DNA of 32,897 nucleotides from Ruminococcus sp. (GCA_017624895.1 JAGAMB010000003.1:1-32897), one strand, 5' to 3'. Counted from the stretch's first letter, positions 22,288-30,359 are shown. Notes: generated from the sequence alone by a model not told the origin. Translations and numbers: made by a program.

Positions 22288-24126
22288 ATGTGCGGAATTG
22301 TTGGATTTACGGGAGATCGTCAGGCTGCGCCTATTCTTCTTGACGGACTTTCAAAACTTGAATACAGAGGATATGACTCGGCAGGTATTGCTGTTCGTAA
22401 CGGCTCAGATGATGTTACGGTTGTTAAAGCAAAGGGAAAGCTTAATGTGCTTAAAAAAATGACTAACGATGGTGAGGCTGTAAGCGGAAATTGCGGTATT
22501 GGTCACACACGCTGGGCTACTCACGGCGAACCCTCAACTGTTAATGCTCACCCCCATTCCAGTGATGATAATAATGTTGTTGCTGTACATAACGGAATTA
22601 TCGAGAATTATCAGGAACTGAGGGCTAAGCTTACAAAAAGAGGATATTCTTTTAATTCTCAGACAGATACTGAGGTTGCTGTAAAACTTATTGATTATTA
22701 CTTCAAAAAGTATGGTCAGGGACCTGTTGATTCTATTGCAAGAGCTATGATTCGTATAAGAGGTTCATATGCGCTCTGTGTTATGTTCAGCGATTTCCCC
22801 GGCGAAATATACACAGCTCGTAAGGATAGCCCTATGATTATCGGTATCACAGGCGGAGAAACATACGTGGCATCTGACGTTCCTGCTGTTTTAAAGTATA
22901 CAAGAAATGTGTATTACATCGGCAATATGGAGATTGCTAAGCTTACAAAGGGCAATGCGGTGTTCTATAATATTGACCGCGAGGAGATCCAGAAGGATCT
23001 TGTTGAAATCAAGTGGGACGCTGAGGCGGCTGAAAAGGGCGGCTATGAGCATTTTATGCTCAAGGAAATTCACGAGCAGCCTAAGGTTATCAAGGATACT
23101 ATTAATTCTGTTGTAAAGAATGGCAGAATTGATTTCGGAGAACATGGACTTACCGAGGATGAAATGAAAGAAATTCAGCAGATCTACATTGTAGCCTGCG
23201 GTTCTGCATATCACGTTGGTATGGCTGTACAGTACGTTATTGAGGAGTTTTCTTCAATCGCTGTACGCGTTGAGCTTGCTTCTGAGTTCCGCTACAGAAA
23301 GATGAAGCTTGCTAAGAACAGCCTTGTTATTATTATAAGCCAGTCGGGTGAAACTGCCGACAGCCTTGCGGCGCTGAGAATGTCCAAGGAGGCAGGCGTA
23401 AAGACTTTTGGCATCGTTAATGTTGTAGGCTCGTCTATCGCAAGAGAAGCTGACAGCGTATTCTATACTCTTGCAGGTCCTGAGATTTCAGTTGCTACAA
23501 CAAAGGCATACAGCACACAGCTTATTGCAGGTTATCTCCTTGCGATGCAGTTTGCTTTTGCAAGAGGCGAGATGGAGCAGGAGGTTTATGATAAGCTTCT
23601 TGAGGAAATAAATACAATTCCCGGAAAAATAGAAAAGATTCTTGAGGATAAGGAGCGTATTCAGTGGTATGCAAACAAGCTTGCCGGTTGTAAGGATGCA
23701 TTCTTTATCGGCAGAGGAATTGATTATGCTATCGGACTTGAGGGAAGTCTTAAAATGAAGGAAATCAGCTATATTCACTCCGAGGCATACGCTGCAGGAG
23801 AGCTGAAGCACGGACCTATAAGTCTTATTGAGGATAAAATTCCTGTTATCGGAATCCTTACACAGCCTGATCTTTATGAAAAGACAGTAAGCAATATGGT
23901 TGAGGTAAAGAGCCGCGGCGCGTCACTTATGGGACTTACAACATATGGTAACTACAATATGGAGGATCTTGCTGATTTCACAGTATATATTCCTCAGACT
24001 GATCCTCATTTCGCAGGAAGTCTTTCTGTTGTGCCACTCCAGCTTCTTGGATATTATGTATCTGTTGCAAAGGGCTATGATGTAGATAAGCCGAGAAATC
24101 TTGCAAAGAGCGTAACAGTTGAATAA
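22288..24126 (+). CDS. glmS: Glutamine-fructose-6-phosphate aminotransferase (isomerizing)
   Basis: 612 residues from ATG at 22288, after GGAGG; an upstream in-frame start at 22258 is rejected because Cys must follow the initiator Met. N-terminal glutamine amidotransferase domain with nucleophile Cys2 (MCGIVGFTGD), then GHTRWATHGEP and HNGIIENY. Two SIS sugar-binding domains follow (ACGSAYHVGM, SQSGETADSL, GRGIDYAIGLEGSLKMKEIS), and the family C-terminus PRNLAKSVTVE. It makes glucosamine-6-phosphate from fructose-6-phosphate and glutamine, the first step to UDP-GlcNAc and peptidoglycan. It is monocistronic with a terminator. Element A sits in its upstream region. Confidence 0.97.
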   Translation: MCGIVGFTGDRQAAPILLDGLSKLEYRGYDSAGIAVRNGSDDVTVVKAKGKLNVLKKMTNDGEAVSGNCGIGHTRWATHGEPSTVNAHPHSSDDNNVVAVHNGIIENYQELRAKLTKRGYSFNSQTDTEVAVKLIDYYFKKYGQGPVDSIARAMIRIRGSYALCVMFSDFPGEIYTARKDSPMIIGITGGETYVASDVPAVLKYTRNVYYIGNMEIAKLTKGNAVFYNIDREEIQKDLVEIKWDAEAAEKGGYEHFMLKEIHEQPKVIKDTINSVVKNGRIDFGEHGLTEDEMKEIQQIYIVACGSAYHVGMAVQYVIEEFSSIAVRVELASEFRYRKMKLAKNSLVIIISQSGETADSLAALRMSKEAGVKTFGIVNVVGSSIAREADSVFYTLAGPEISVATTKAYSTQLIAGYLLAMQFAFARGEMEQEVYDKLLEEINTIPGKIEKILEDKERIQWYANKLAGCKDAFFIGRGIDYAIGLEGSLKMKEISYIHSEAYAAGELKHGPISLIEDKIPVIGILTQPDLYEKTVSNMVEVKSRGASLMGLTTYGNYNMEDLADFTVYIPQTDPHFAGSLSVVPLQLLGYYVSVAKGYDVDKPRNLAKSVTVE

Positions 24127-24138
24127 TTAAGCGTTATT

Positions 24139-24165
24139 TCGGGCGGATATTTTCCGCCCGATTTT
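24139..24165 (+). terminator. Terminator of glmS
   Basis: TCGGGCGG (24139-24146) pairs with CCGCCCGA (24154-24161), followed by TTTT. Confidence 0.9.
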
Positions 24166-24180
24166 GCGTTAAAAGCTAAT

Positions 24181-24213
24181 AATCCCTGTCTGCTAACATT
24201 TTAAGGGTTAGTA
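24181..24213 (+). repeat. Copy of the GTCTRCTAACATTTTA motif
   Basis: AATCCCTGTCTGCTAACATTTTAAGGGTTAGTA matches the loop and right arm of the inverted repeat at 3727-3774 (15 of 16 bases in the core). The left arm is eroded, so the stem is lost. It lies between the glmS terminator and the next promoter. Confidence 0.5.
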
Positions 24214-24224
24214 TAAAAATTCTG

Positions 24225-24253
24225 TTGACTTATTTCTTGTTTTGTGGTAAAAT
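24225..24253 (+). promoter_or_regulatory. Promoter of the PH-domain gene
   Basis: TTGACT (24225-24230), 17-base spacer, TAAAAT (24248-24253). Confidence 0.8.
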
Positions 24254-24295
24254 AGTATAAGGAAAGTTATTTCCAAAGCCGAAAGGAGAATTGTT

Positions 24296-24706
24296 ATGGC
24301 TAAAAATGAAATAGATTACGTATGGACTGATAAAAAGCGTACACTTTTTGGTCTGCCCCTGTCCTTTACAAGATATTACCTTACACGTACAAAGTTTATT
24401 ACCCGTGCAGGTCTTATCAATGTAGAGGAGGACGAAATAGACCTTTACAAAATCATTGATAAAAGCGTAAAGCGCCCGTTTTTTCAGAGATTATTCGGCT
24501 GCGGAACTATAATTATTCATAGTAAGGATGCTGATACTCCCACAAAGGAAGTAAAAAGCATAAAGAGCGTCCGTCAGGTTTCAAATCTCATAGACAAGCA
24601 TATGAACAATATGCGTGACAGATATGGCATACGCGGTCGTGATATGGTTGGAGTTATACCCGGTGATATTGCTGATGATGTTTCTGTTGATTCCGACCTT
24701 TTCTAA
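24296..24706 (+). CDS. Bacterial PH-domain (DUF304-like) protein
   Basis: 136 residues, ATG after AAAGGAG. A basic N-terminal part with YYLTRTKFITRAGLINVEEDE, then LYKIIDKSVKRPFFQRLFGCGTIIIHSK, matches the bacterial PH2 (DUF304) layout: a strand pair, the RPFFQRLFG signature, and a strand that continues into VKSIKSVRQVSNLIDKHM. No membrane helices are present, unlike many family members. It is a small cytoplasmic or membrane-associated adaptor; the binding partner is unknown. The next gene (FkbM) follows 31 bases later and is probably co-transcribed. Confidence 0.8.
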   Translation: MAKNEIDYVWTDKKRTLFGLPLSFTRYYLTRTKFITRAGLINVEEDEIDLYKIIDKSVKRPFFQRLFGCGTIIIHSKDADTPTKEVKSIKSVRQVSNLIDKHMNNMRDRYGIRGRDMVGVIPGDIADDVSVDSDLF

Positions 24707-24737
24707 TATTATCATTTTTTCGGAGTAGTAGTAGAAT

Positions 24738-25802
24738 ATGATTTCCTTTATAAAAGAAAAAGAATCCGCATGGGATAAACTCAAAGCGGAAAAAAGACCA
24801 ATATATATTTACGGAATGGGCGATGGAGCCTTGAAAATTATGTCTGTATTCCGCAAAAGAGGCATACAGCTTAAAGGTATTTTTGCCAGCGACGATTTTG
24901 TAAGAGGCCATTCCTTTGAGGGCTATAAGGTTCATAAGCTCTCCGATGTCGAGGAAATGGAGGATGATTTTGTTGTTGTTCTTGCATTTGCGGCAGGCTA
25001 TCAGTCAATAGTTGACAGAATCCACGAAATTGCAAAAAAGCATACCCTCTATGTTCCCGATGTTCCCGTAACAGGCGGCGGATTGTTTACCTATGAGTAT
25101 TGTATGCAGAATGCGGAAAAGCTTCAGGAGGTCTATGACAGTCTTGCTGACGACTATTCTCGCAAAGTTTACGCAAATATTATCAATTTCAAGATAAGTG
25201 GTGATATAAGCTATCTTGATGCTGTTACAACTCCGAAATCGGAGATATACCGTGAAATTATCAAGCCTCATATGAGTGAAAACTATGTTGATCTTGGAGC
25301 TTACAACGGTGATACTATCCGTGAGGTGTTAGAGTTTACCCATGGCAGATATGCAGGTATTTACGCTGTTGAGCCTGATAAGAAAAATTATAAGAAGCTT
25401 ATGAAATTCGTTGATGGAATGAAGTGCGTTTATACGTATAATTCTGCGGCTTGGTGCATTGATACGGAGCTTCCTTTTGCGGCAAAGGCAGGACGTCAGT
25501 CTGCTATATCTGCGGAGTCGGATAATCTTATTTCCGCGCGTTCTGTTGACAGTATTCTCGGACGCAAGGCGGCTACTATTATAAAAATGGATGTTGAAGG
25601 TTTTGAGCGTGAGGCTATATGGGGGGCTGCGCAGACTATTGCCCGTTATTCCCCGAAGCTTATGATATCCCTTTATCATCGTAATGAGGATATTTTTGAG
25701 CTGCCTTTGCTTATAAAAATGCTTAATCCAAATTATAAGCTGTATATTCGTCATCAGCTTTATATCCCGGCATGGGAAACAAATTTATATGCAACGCTGT
25801 GA
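24738..25802 (+). CDS. FkbM-family methyltransferase with N-terminal nucleotide-fold extension
   Basis: 354 residues. ATG at 24738; the only ribosome-like site, GGAG, is 12 bases upstream, so expression may be modest. The N-terminal 100 residues form a Rossmann-like segment (RPIYIYGMGDGALKIM, VVVLAFAAGYQ) like those found in some sugar-modifying enzymes. The C-terminal half is the FkbM SAM-dependent methyltransferase: YVDLGAYNGDTIRE (SAM loop), AVEPDKKNYK and IIKMDVEGFEREAIWGA. FkbM enzymes O-methylate sugars or polyketides. In this setting a surface glycan is the more likely substrate, but nothing nearby proves it. A strong terminator follows. Confidence 0.85.
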   Translation: MISFIKEKESAWDKLKAEKRPIYIYGMGDGALKIMSVFRKRGIQLKGIFASDDFVRGHSFEGYKVHKLSDVEEMEDDFVVVLAFAAGYQSIVDRIHEIAKKHTLYVPDVPVTGGGLFTYEYCMQNAEKLQEVYDSLADDYSRKVYANIINFKISGDISYLDAVTTPKSEIYREIIKPHMSENYVDLGAYNGDTIREVLEFTHGRYAGIYAVEPDKKNYKKLMKFVDGMKCVYTYNSAAWCIDTELPFAAKAGRQSAISAESDNLISARSVDSILGRKAATIIKMDVEGFEREAIWGAAQTIARYSPKLMISLYHRNEDIFELPLLIKMLNPNYKLYIRHQLYIPAWETNLYATL

Positions 25803-25833
25803 TGCGATATACTCAAACAGTTTTTAACCACTA

Positions 25834-25890
25834 AATAAAGGTGGTCAAGATGGTCGTTTTTGTGTTTGACCACCTTGACCACCTTATTTT
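25834..25890 (+). terminator. Strong terminator after the FkbM gene
   Basis: AAGGTGGTCAAGATGGTC pairs with GACCACCTTGACCACCTT at 17 of 18 positions (25838-25855 / 25868-25885), followed by ATTTTG. Confidence 0.9.
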
Positions 25891-25920
25891 GTAATGCTTG
25901 TGAAAAATTTTTTTATACTG

Positions 25921-25949
25921 TTGCAAATTTACGGAAAATGTAGTATAAT
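25921..25949 (+). promoter_or_regulatory. Promoter of asnB, directly before element B
   Basis: TTGCAA (25921-25926), 17-base spacer, TATAAT (25944-25949). The start site would fall at about 25956, the first base of element B. No promoter is seen between element B and asnB. Confidence 0.8.
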
Positions 25950-25956
25950 ATATAGT

Positions 25957-26114
25957 GGGCATCTCTAAAAACCCCTTTTGAGAAAAAATAGCTATGCACG
26001 ACATCTGCTTCGTCAACCTCCCTTGGAGTGCGACAGCACGCCTTCGGAAGTTTTCCTTGCAGCTGTCATACCTATCTGTTTTTTCTTTAATCAAACGAGT
26101 TTTTAGAGATGCCC
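25957..26114 (+). repeat. Inverted-repeat element B (asnB leader), 158 bp
   Basis: Perfect terminal repeats GGGCATCTCTAAAAAC and GTTTTTAGAGATGCCC differing only at the inner edge, flanked by TAGT on both sides. The interior is unrelated to elements A and C; on the minus strand it holds a short open stretch in a frame that continues past the element end. Together with the terminator and promoter it fills the gene-free stretch 25803-26145. Confidence 0.85.
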
Positions 26115-26145
26115 TAGTGATAAAATTTGATATGAGGTACTTTCT

Positions 26146-28002
26146 ATGTGCGGAATTGTAGGCTTCACTAACAAAATAAACAACTCAAACAAGGTTATCG
26201 TCGATATGATGGATAAAATTCGTCACAGAGGCCCTGATGCTGAGGGCAGCTATATTGACAGCGATATCGTTCTTGGGCATCGCCGGCTGAGTATTATTGA
26301 CGTAAGCTCATCAGGCGACCAGCCAATTTTCAACGAGGACGGTTCTCTCGTTATCGTTTTCAATGGTGAGATTTACAATTACCGCGAAATCCGCCAAAAG
26401 CTCATAAATGCCGGTCACATTTTTAAGACTAATACAGATACAGAGGTGCTTATCCACGGCTATGAGGAATACGGCGAGAAGCTTCTCAATATGCTCCGCG
26501 GTATGTTCTCCTTTGTTATCTGGGACAAAAATAAAAAGGAGCTTTTCGGCGCGAGGGATTTTTTTGGCATCAAGCCGATGTACTACGCAATAATGGGGAA
26601 AACTTTTATGTTCGGATCCGAGATAAAGAGCTTTCTCCCTCATCCGGATTTCAAAAAGGAGCTTAATACAACAGCTCTTGAAAATTATCTCACATTCCAG
26701 TATTCACCTGCAAGTGAAACTTTTTTCAAGAATGTGTATAAGCTTATGCCTGCACATTATTTCATCTTAAAGGACGGTAAATTGCAGATAAAGCGTTATT
26801 GGGATGTGAATTTCAACGCCGATGAAAAGCCTGCTCTTGAAGATTGGGTACAGCGTATTTCGGAAACTTTTAAGGATTCCGTAAATGCCCATAAAATAGC
26901 CGATGTTGAAGTTGGCTCATTCCTGTCAAGCGGAGTTGATTCAAGCTATGCGGCTGCTGTAGCCGAGGTAGACAAGACCTTTACAGTAGGCTTCGGCAAT
27001 GACGAGAAATACAATGAGATCGGCTGGGCAGAGGAGTTCTCCAAAGCTATCGGCAAGGAAAATACAAGCAAGGTGATAACTCCCGAAGAATACTGGGGCA
27101 GCCTTGAAAAGATACAGTATCATATGGATGAACCTCTTGCGGATCCATCAGCGGTTGCGCTTTATTTCGTGTGCAATATCGCCTCTGAAAAGCTGAAAGT
27201 GGTGCTTTCGGGAGAGGGTGCTGATGAAATATTCGGAGGATACAACGTCTATAGCGATCCTGATGGCACACTTTACGATAAGCTGCCTATGTCGCTTCGT
27301 AAGAGTATCGGAAGCATAGCGGAGAAACTCCCTGCAAAGCGCGGCGTTAATTTCTTTGTCCGTAAGGGTAAGACTGTTGAGGAGCGTTTTATCGGCAACG
27401 CCTATATCTTTACTCCTGAGGAGCGTAAAAATCTGCTTAAAATCACAACGGACGCTCCACATCCTATGGAGCTTACAAAGCCATACTACAGCCGAGTCAA
27501 GGGCAAGGACGATGTGACGAAAATGCAGTACCTCGACCTGCATATGTGGATGGCAGGGGATATTCTTCTTAAAGCGGATAAAATGAGTATGGCTAATTCT
27601 CTGGAGCTTCGAGTGCCTTTCCTTGATAAGGAAGTTATGGCGCTGGCGGAGAAAATTCCCACAAAATATCGTGTAACTCACCAAAACAGAACAGACGATA
27701 CAAAATATATCACGAAATATGCAATGCGTCTTGCAGCAAAAAAGGATACACCCGATGGAACGGCAAAGACAGCGGCAAAGAAAAAGCTGGGTTTCCCTGT
27801 GCCTATCAGAGTATGGCTCAAGGAGGATAAATATTATAATATTGTCCGTGAGGAGTTTGAAAGCAAGGCATCTGAAAAGTTTTTCAATAAAGAGCCGCTT
27901 ATAAAGCTTCTTGATGACCACAGAAGCGGAAAAGCTGACAACAGCCGCAGAATATGGACTGTTTTCATATTTCTTATATGGTATAAAGTGTACTTTGAAT
28001 AA
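26146..28002 (+). CDS. asnB: Asparagine synthetase (glutamine-hydrolysing)
   Basis: 618 residues; ATG at 26146 after TGAGGT, Cys following the Met. N-terminal class II glutaminase (MCGIVGFTN nucleophile Cys2, RHRGPDAEG, FNGEIYNY, TDTEVL) and C-terminal ATP-pyrophosphatase domain (FLSSGVDSSYAAAV, SGEGADEIFGGY, KADKMSMANSLELRVPFLD). The loop is SSGVDSS rather than the common SGGLDSS, a variant also seen in other clostridial AsnB. It converts aspartate to asparagine with glutamine and ATP. The HD hydrolase gene follows 16 bases later in the same transcript. Its leader carries element B. Confidence 0.95.
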   Translation: MCGIVGFTNKINNSNKVIVDMMDKIRHRGPDAEGSYIDSDIVLGHRRLSIIDVSSSGDQPIFNEDGSLVIVFNGEIYNYREIRQKLINAGHIFKTNTDTEVLIHGYEEYGEKLLNMLRGMFSFVIWDKNKKELFGARDFFGIKPMYYAIMGKTFMFGSEIKSFLPHPDFKKELNTTALENYLTFQYSPASETFFKNVYKLMPAHYFILKDGKLQIKRYWDVNFNADEKPALEDWVQRISETFKDSVNAHKIADVEVGSFLSSGVDSSYAAAVAEVDKTFTVGFGNDEKYNEIGWAEEFSKAIGKENTSKVITPEEYWGSLEKIQYHMDEPLADPSAVALYFVCNIASEKLKVVLSGEGADEIFGGYNVYSDPDGTLYDKLPMSLRKSIGSIAEKLPAKRGVNFFVRKGKTVEERFIGNAYIFTPEERKNLLKITTDAPHPMELTKPYYSRVKGKDDVTKMQYLDLHMWMAGDILLKADKMSMANSLELRVPFLDKEVMALAEKIPTKYRVTHQNRTDDTKYITKYAMRLAAKKDTPDGTAKTAAKKKLGFPVPIRVWLKEDKYYNIVREEFESKASEKFFNKEPLIKLLDDHRSGKADNSRRIWTVFIFLIWYKVYFE

Positions 28003-28017
28003 CAGAAAGGGGCAGAT

Positions 28018-28686
28018 ATGTCAAGTCTTGTAACTTATAAGTATATAAAGCAAAATCCCGATATTATGGAGTATATTCGCCGTGCTGACAAAACCCTTGA
28101 AGCAATGGGTTATACAGAGCATTCCTTCCCTCACGTTGAGCGTGTAGCGGCAACGGCGGCTATGATACTTGAAACCCTCGGCTATGACGAGCGTACTATA
28201 GAGCTTGCTAAAATAGCCTCGATTTTGCATGATATAGGCAATGTAATAAACAGAATAGACCACGCACAAAGCGGTGCAGTTATGGCGTTCCGTCTGCTTG
28301 ATAATCTCAGTATGCCTGCAGGGGAGATATGCTCCATTATTGCAGCTATCGGCAACCACGATGAGGGAACGGCACAGCCTATTGACGCTATTTCCGCAGC
28401 TATGATCATTGCCGATAAAGCCGATGTACGCCGCAGCCGTGTGCGTAATACTGACCTTACAACCTTTGACATCCACGACCGCGTAAACTATGCGGTTGAA
28501 ATGTCAAAGGTAAGCTTCAGCGAAAATGAAAAATCCTTAATACTTGAATTGCAGATAGATACAAAAATATCATCTGTAATGGAGTATTTCGAGATTTTTA
28601 TGAATCGTATGATTTTGTGTAAGCGGGCTTCGGAATTTCTTGGTCTAAAATTTGAAATGATAATCAACGGAAGTAAAATTCTGTAA
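28018..28686 (+). CDS. HD-domain phosphohydrolase
   Basis: 222 residues, ATG after AAAGGGG, 16 bases downstream of asnB. HD metal site: FPHVERV (His39), SILHDIGN (His71-Asp72), then GNHDEG and a later ADKAD, the ordered H...HD...H...D pattern of this superfamily. The domain resembles RelA/YfbR-like or cyclic-nucleotide HD hydrolases, and the substrate cannot be fixed from sequence. It has no membrane anchor or sensor domain. Being behind asnB suggests it could act on a nucleotide by-product or alarmone, which is speculation. Its last codons contain the likely pyrB promoter. Confidence 0.85.
   Translation: MSSLVTYKYIKQNPDIMEYIRRADKTLEAMGYTEHSFPHVERVAATAAMILETLGYDERTIELAKIASILHDIGNVINRIDHAQSGAVMAFRLLDNLSMPAGEICSIIAAIGNHDEGTAQPIDAISAAMIIADKADVRRSRVRNTDLTTFDIHDRVNYAVEMSKVSFSENEKSLILELQIDTKISSVMEYFEIFMNRMILCKRASEFLGLKFEMIINGSKIL
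28652..28679 (+). promoter_or_regulatory. Candidate pyrB promoter within the HD gene end
   Basis: TTGAAA (28652-28657), 16-base spacer, TAAAAT (28674-28679). The start near 28686 would be 7 bases before element C. It is weaker than the other promoters; pyrB may also be read through from asnB. Confidence 0.5.
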
Positions 28687-28692
28687 TACATA

Positions 28693-28856
28693 GGGAACCT
28701 CTAAAAACCTCCCTCACGGCGAACTTTCTATGACAAATATCATTTACTGCGTTGCCAAACCTTGCAATACACAAAGTATTACTGCGGTTTGTCGCCTTGT
28801 AACTGATATTTGTCATATACGAAATTTGGCTCGTGTTCCGGTTTTTAGAGAACCCC
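28693..28856 (+). repeat. Inverted-repeat element C (pyrB leader), 164 bp
   Basis: Starts GGGAACCTCTAAAAAC, ends GTTTTTAGAGAACCCC; homologous to element A throughout. ATACATA stands on both sides, as a target-site duplication would. Inside, ATGACAAATATCA and TGATATTTGTCAT are perfect 13-base complements, and CAAACC/GGTTTG and AATAC/GTATT nest within, so the whole element can fold as one long hairpin. Only 23 bases separate it from the pyrB start, so it is part of the mRNA leader. Confidence 0.85.
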
Positions 28857-28879
28857 ATACATAAACGGAGGTAAAAATT

Positions 28880-29962
28880 ATGCAGTCAGAATATCAGCAC
28901 CTTATTGATTTAAGTGATTACCCTGTAAGCTGGTGGACAAAGCTTATCGACCTTGGTGTGGAGATAAAGAATGATCCGCCAAAATATGCACACCAATGTG
29001 ACGGAAAAATTATGGCGACACTTTTTTATGAGCCATCCACAAGAACGCAGATGTCATTCCAGACAGCAATGCTTCGCCTTGGAGGACGTATCATCGGATT
29101 TGATAATCCTGCTAACTCCTCAGTGGCAAAGGGTGAAACAATCAAGGATACAACAAAAATTGTCAGCAGCTATGCGGATATTCTTGTAATGCGTCATCCT
29201 GTGGCAGGTGCGGCAAAGGCGGCTTCAATCAGTGCAGACTGTCCTGTAATTAACGCAGGCGACGGCGGACATCTTCACCCGACGCAGACGCTTACAGACC
29301 TGCTTACATTGAAAATTGAAAAGAATACATTATGTGGACTTACAATCGGACTTTGCGGCGATCTTATCAACGGCAGAACGGTACACTCTCTCTGCAAGGC
29401 GCTGAGTATGTTTGAGGGCAACAGATTTATATTCATATCTACACCTGAGCTGAGAATGCCTGCATATATCAAGGATATTATTACCGCCAACGGCAGTACA
29501 TTTGAAGAAGTTGACGCTCTTGACGAGGTAATCGGCAGTCTTGATGTTCTCTATATGACACGTATTCAGCAGGAGCGTTTTGCAAGCGTTGAAGAATATC
29601 TTGCACAGAAGAATACATATGTTCTTGACAGGAAGAAGATGCTTCTTGCGAAAAAAGATATGATAGTCCTACATCCTTTGCCTCGTGTTGACGAAATCAA
29701 AGTTGAGGTCGATGATGACAGCCGTGCGATGTACTTCACACAGGCAAAATATGGCGTATATGCACGAATGGCGCTTATTCTTACTATTCTGGGTGAACAG
29801 GGCGGATCTGAAACTTTAAAGGGCAAGGTATACAGCGGAGTTCGCTGTGATAACCCCAAGTGTATCACAAATCACGAGGAATATCTCCCTAAGAGTTTCC
29901 GTTTCAGCGGTGATGAAACACTCCTTGAATGTGAGTACTGTGATGAGAGAAAGTTGATATAA
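28880..29962 (+). CDS. pyrB: Aspartate carbamoyltransferase with fused PyrI-type zinc domain
   Basis: 360 residues; ATG at 28880 after GGAGG. The catalytic chain shows YEPSTRTQMSF (carbamoyl phosphate site), the SSVAKGETIKDT loop, MRHPVAGAAK, GDGGHLHPTQTLTD and HPLPRVDEI. It makes carbamoyl aspartate for pyrimidine synthesis. After the usual end at about residue 308 there is a tail of about 50 residues with Cys323-x4-Cys328-x22-Cys351-x2-Cys354, exactly the zinc-site spacing of the PyrI regulatory chain, including NPKCITNHE and CEYC. The nucleotide-binding half of PyrI is missing. Element C lies in the leader. A small membrane protein gene follows 12 bases later. Confidence 0.94.
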   Translation: MQSEYQHLIDLSDYPVSWWTKLIDLGVEIKNDPPKYAHQCDGKIMATLFYEPSTRTQMSFQTAMLRLGGRIIGFDNPANSSVAKGETIKDTTKIVSSYADILVMRHPVAGAAKAASISADCPVINAGDGGHLHPTQTLTDLLTLKIEKNTLCGLTIGLCGDLINGRTVHSLCKALSMFEGNRFIFISTPELRMPAYIKDIITANGSTFEEVDALDEVIGSLDVLYMTRIQQERFASVEEYLAQKNTYVLDRKKMLLAKKDMIVLHPLPRVDEIKVEVDDDSRAMYFTQAKYGVYARMALILTILGEQGGSETLKGKVYSGVRCDNPKCITNHEEYLPKSFRFSGDETLLECEYCDERKLI

Positions 29963-29974
29963 TAAGTATCAGAT

Positions 29975-30319
29975 ATGGAAAACAGAAAAGCAATATGTAA
30001 ATTTCTTTCCGGATATGCGCTTGTTAATGTTTTTTATCTTTCGGGTTTACTGTTGATCTCAATTTTCTACAGAATTAATCCTGAACTTCTATTTCCACGA
30101 TTTCTGGCTCTGATTCCGATTTCACTAATATTTTATTTGCTTGCAAAACTTCCGATATGTCATATTGTGTTTTATGTGATATACACATTCTTTGATATAC
30201 GTATGTCAATAAAAGAAAAATGCAGAATGAAAATTTTATTCACGGTCTTTCTTTCTGTGTCCGGTATTTTGCTGAATGTATATTGGCTGATAAACGGTAA
30301 ACTGTTTCTTATTAACTGA
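29975..30319 (+). CDS. Small membrane protein of unknown function
   Basis: 114 residues, 12 bases after pyrB, with only a weak ribosome-like site. Hydropathy suggests four membrane segments (LVNVFYLSGLLLISIF, FLALIPISLIFYLLA, CHIVFYVIYTFF and the C-terminal FTVFLSVSGILLNVYWLI) with short basic loops (SIKEKCRMK). I recognise no family. Codon use and the in-frame terminator after it support a real gene, but it may be poorly expressed. Confidence 0.55.
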   Translation: MENRKAICKFLSGYALVNVFYLSGLLLISIFYRINPELLFPRFLALIPISLIFYLLAKLPICHIVFYVIYTFFDIRMSIKEKCRMKILFTVFLSVSGILLNVYWLINGKLFLIN

Positions 30320-30327
30320 TAAAATAA

Positions 30328-30353
30328 AAATCCCCCGATATTTCGGGGGATTT
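30328..30353. terminator. Bidirectional terminator between pyrB operon and glnN
   Basis: AAATCCCCCGA (30328-30338) and TCGGGGGATTT (30343-30353) form a perfect 11-base stem with a 4-base loop, between convergent genes ending at 30319 and 30360. Confidence 0.92.
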
Positions 30354-30359
30354 CTCATT

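Noticed and set aside
25974-26091. Coding remnant on the minus strand inside element B
   Set aside because: The open stretch has no ribosome site, crosses the element end and is explained by the element's interior sequence.
26920-26945. AsnB loop SSGVDSS as a defective active site
   Set aside because: The serine for glycine change is seen in other clostridial AsnB as far as I know, and all other motifs are intact.
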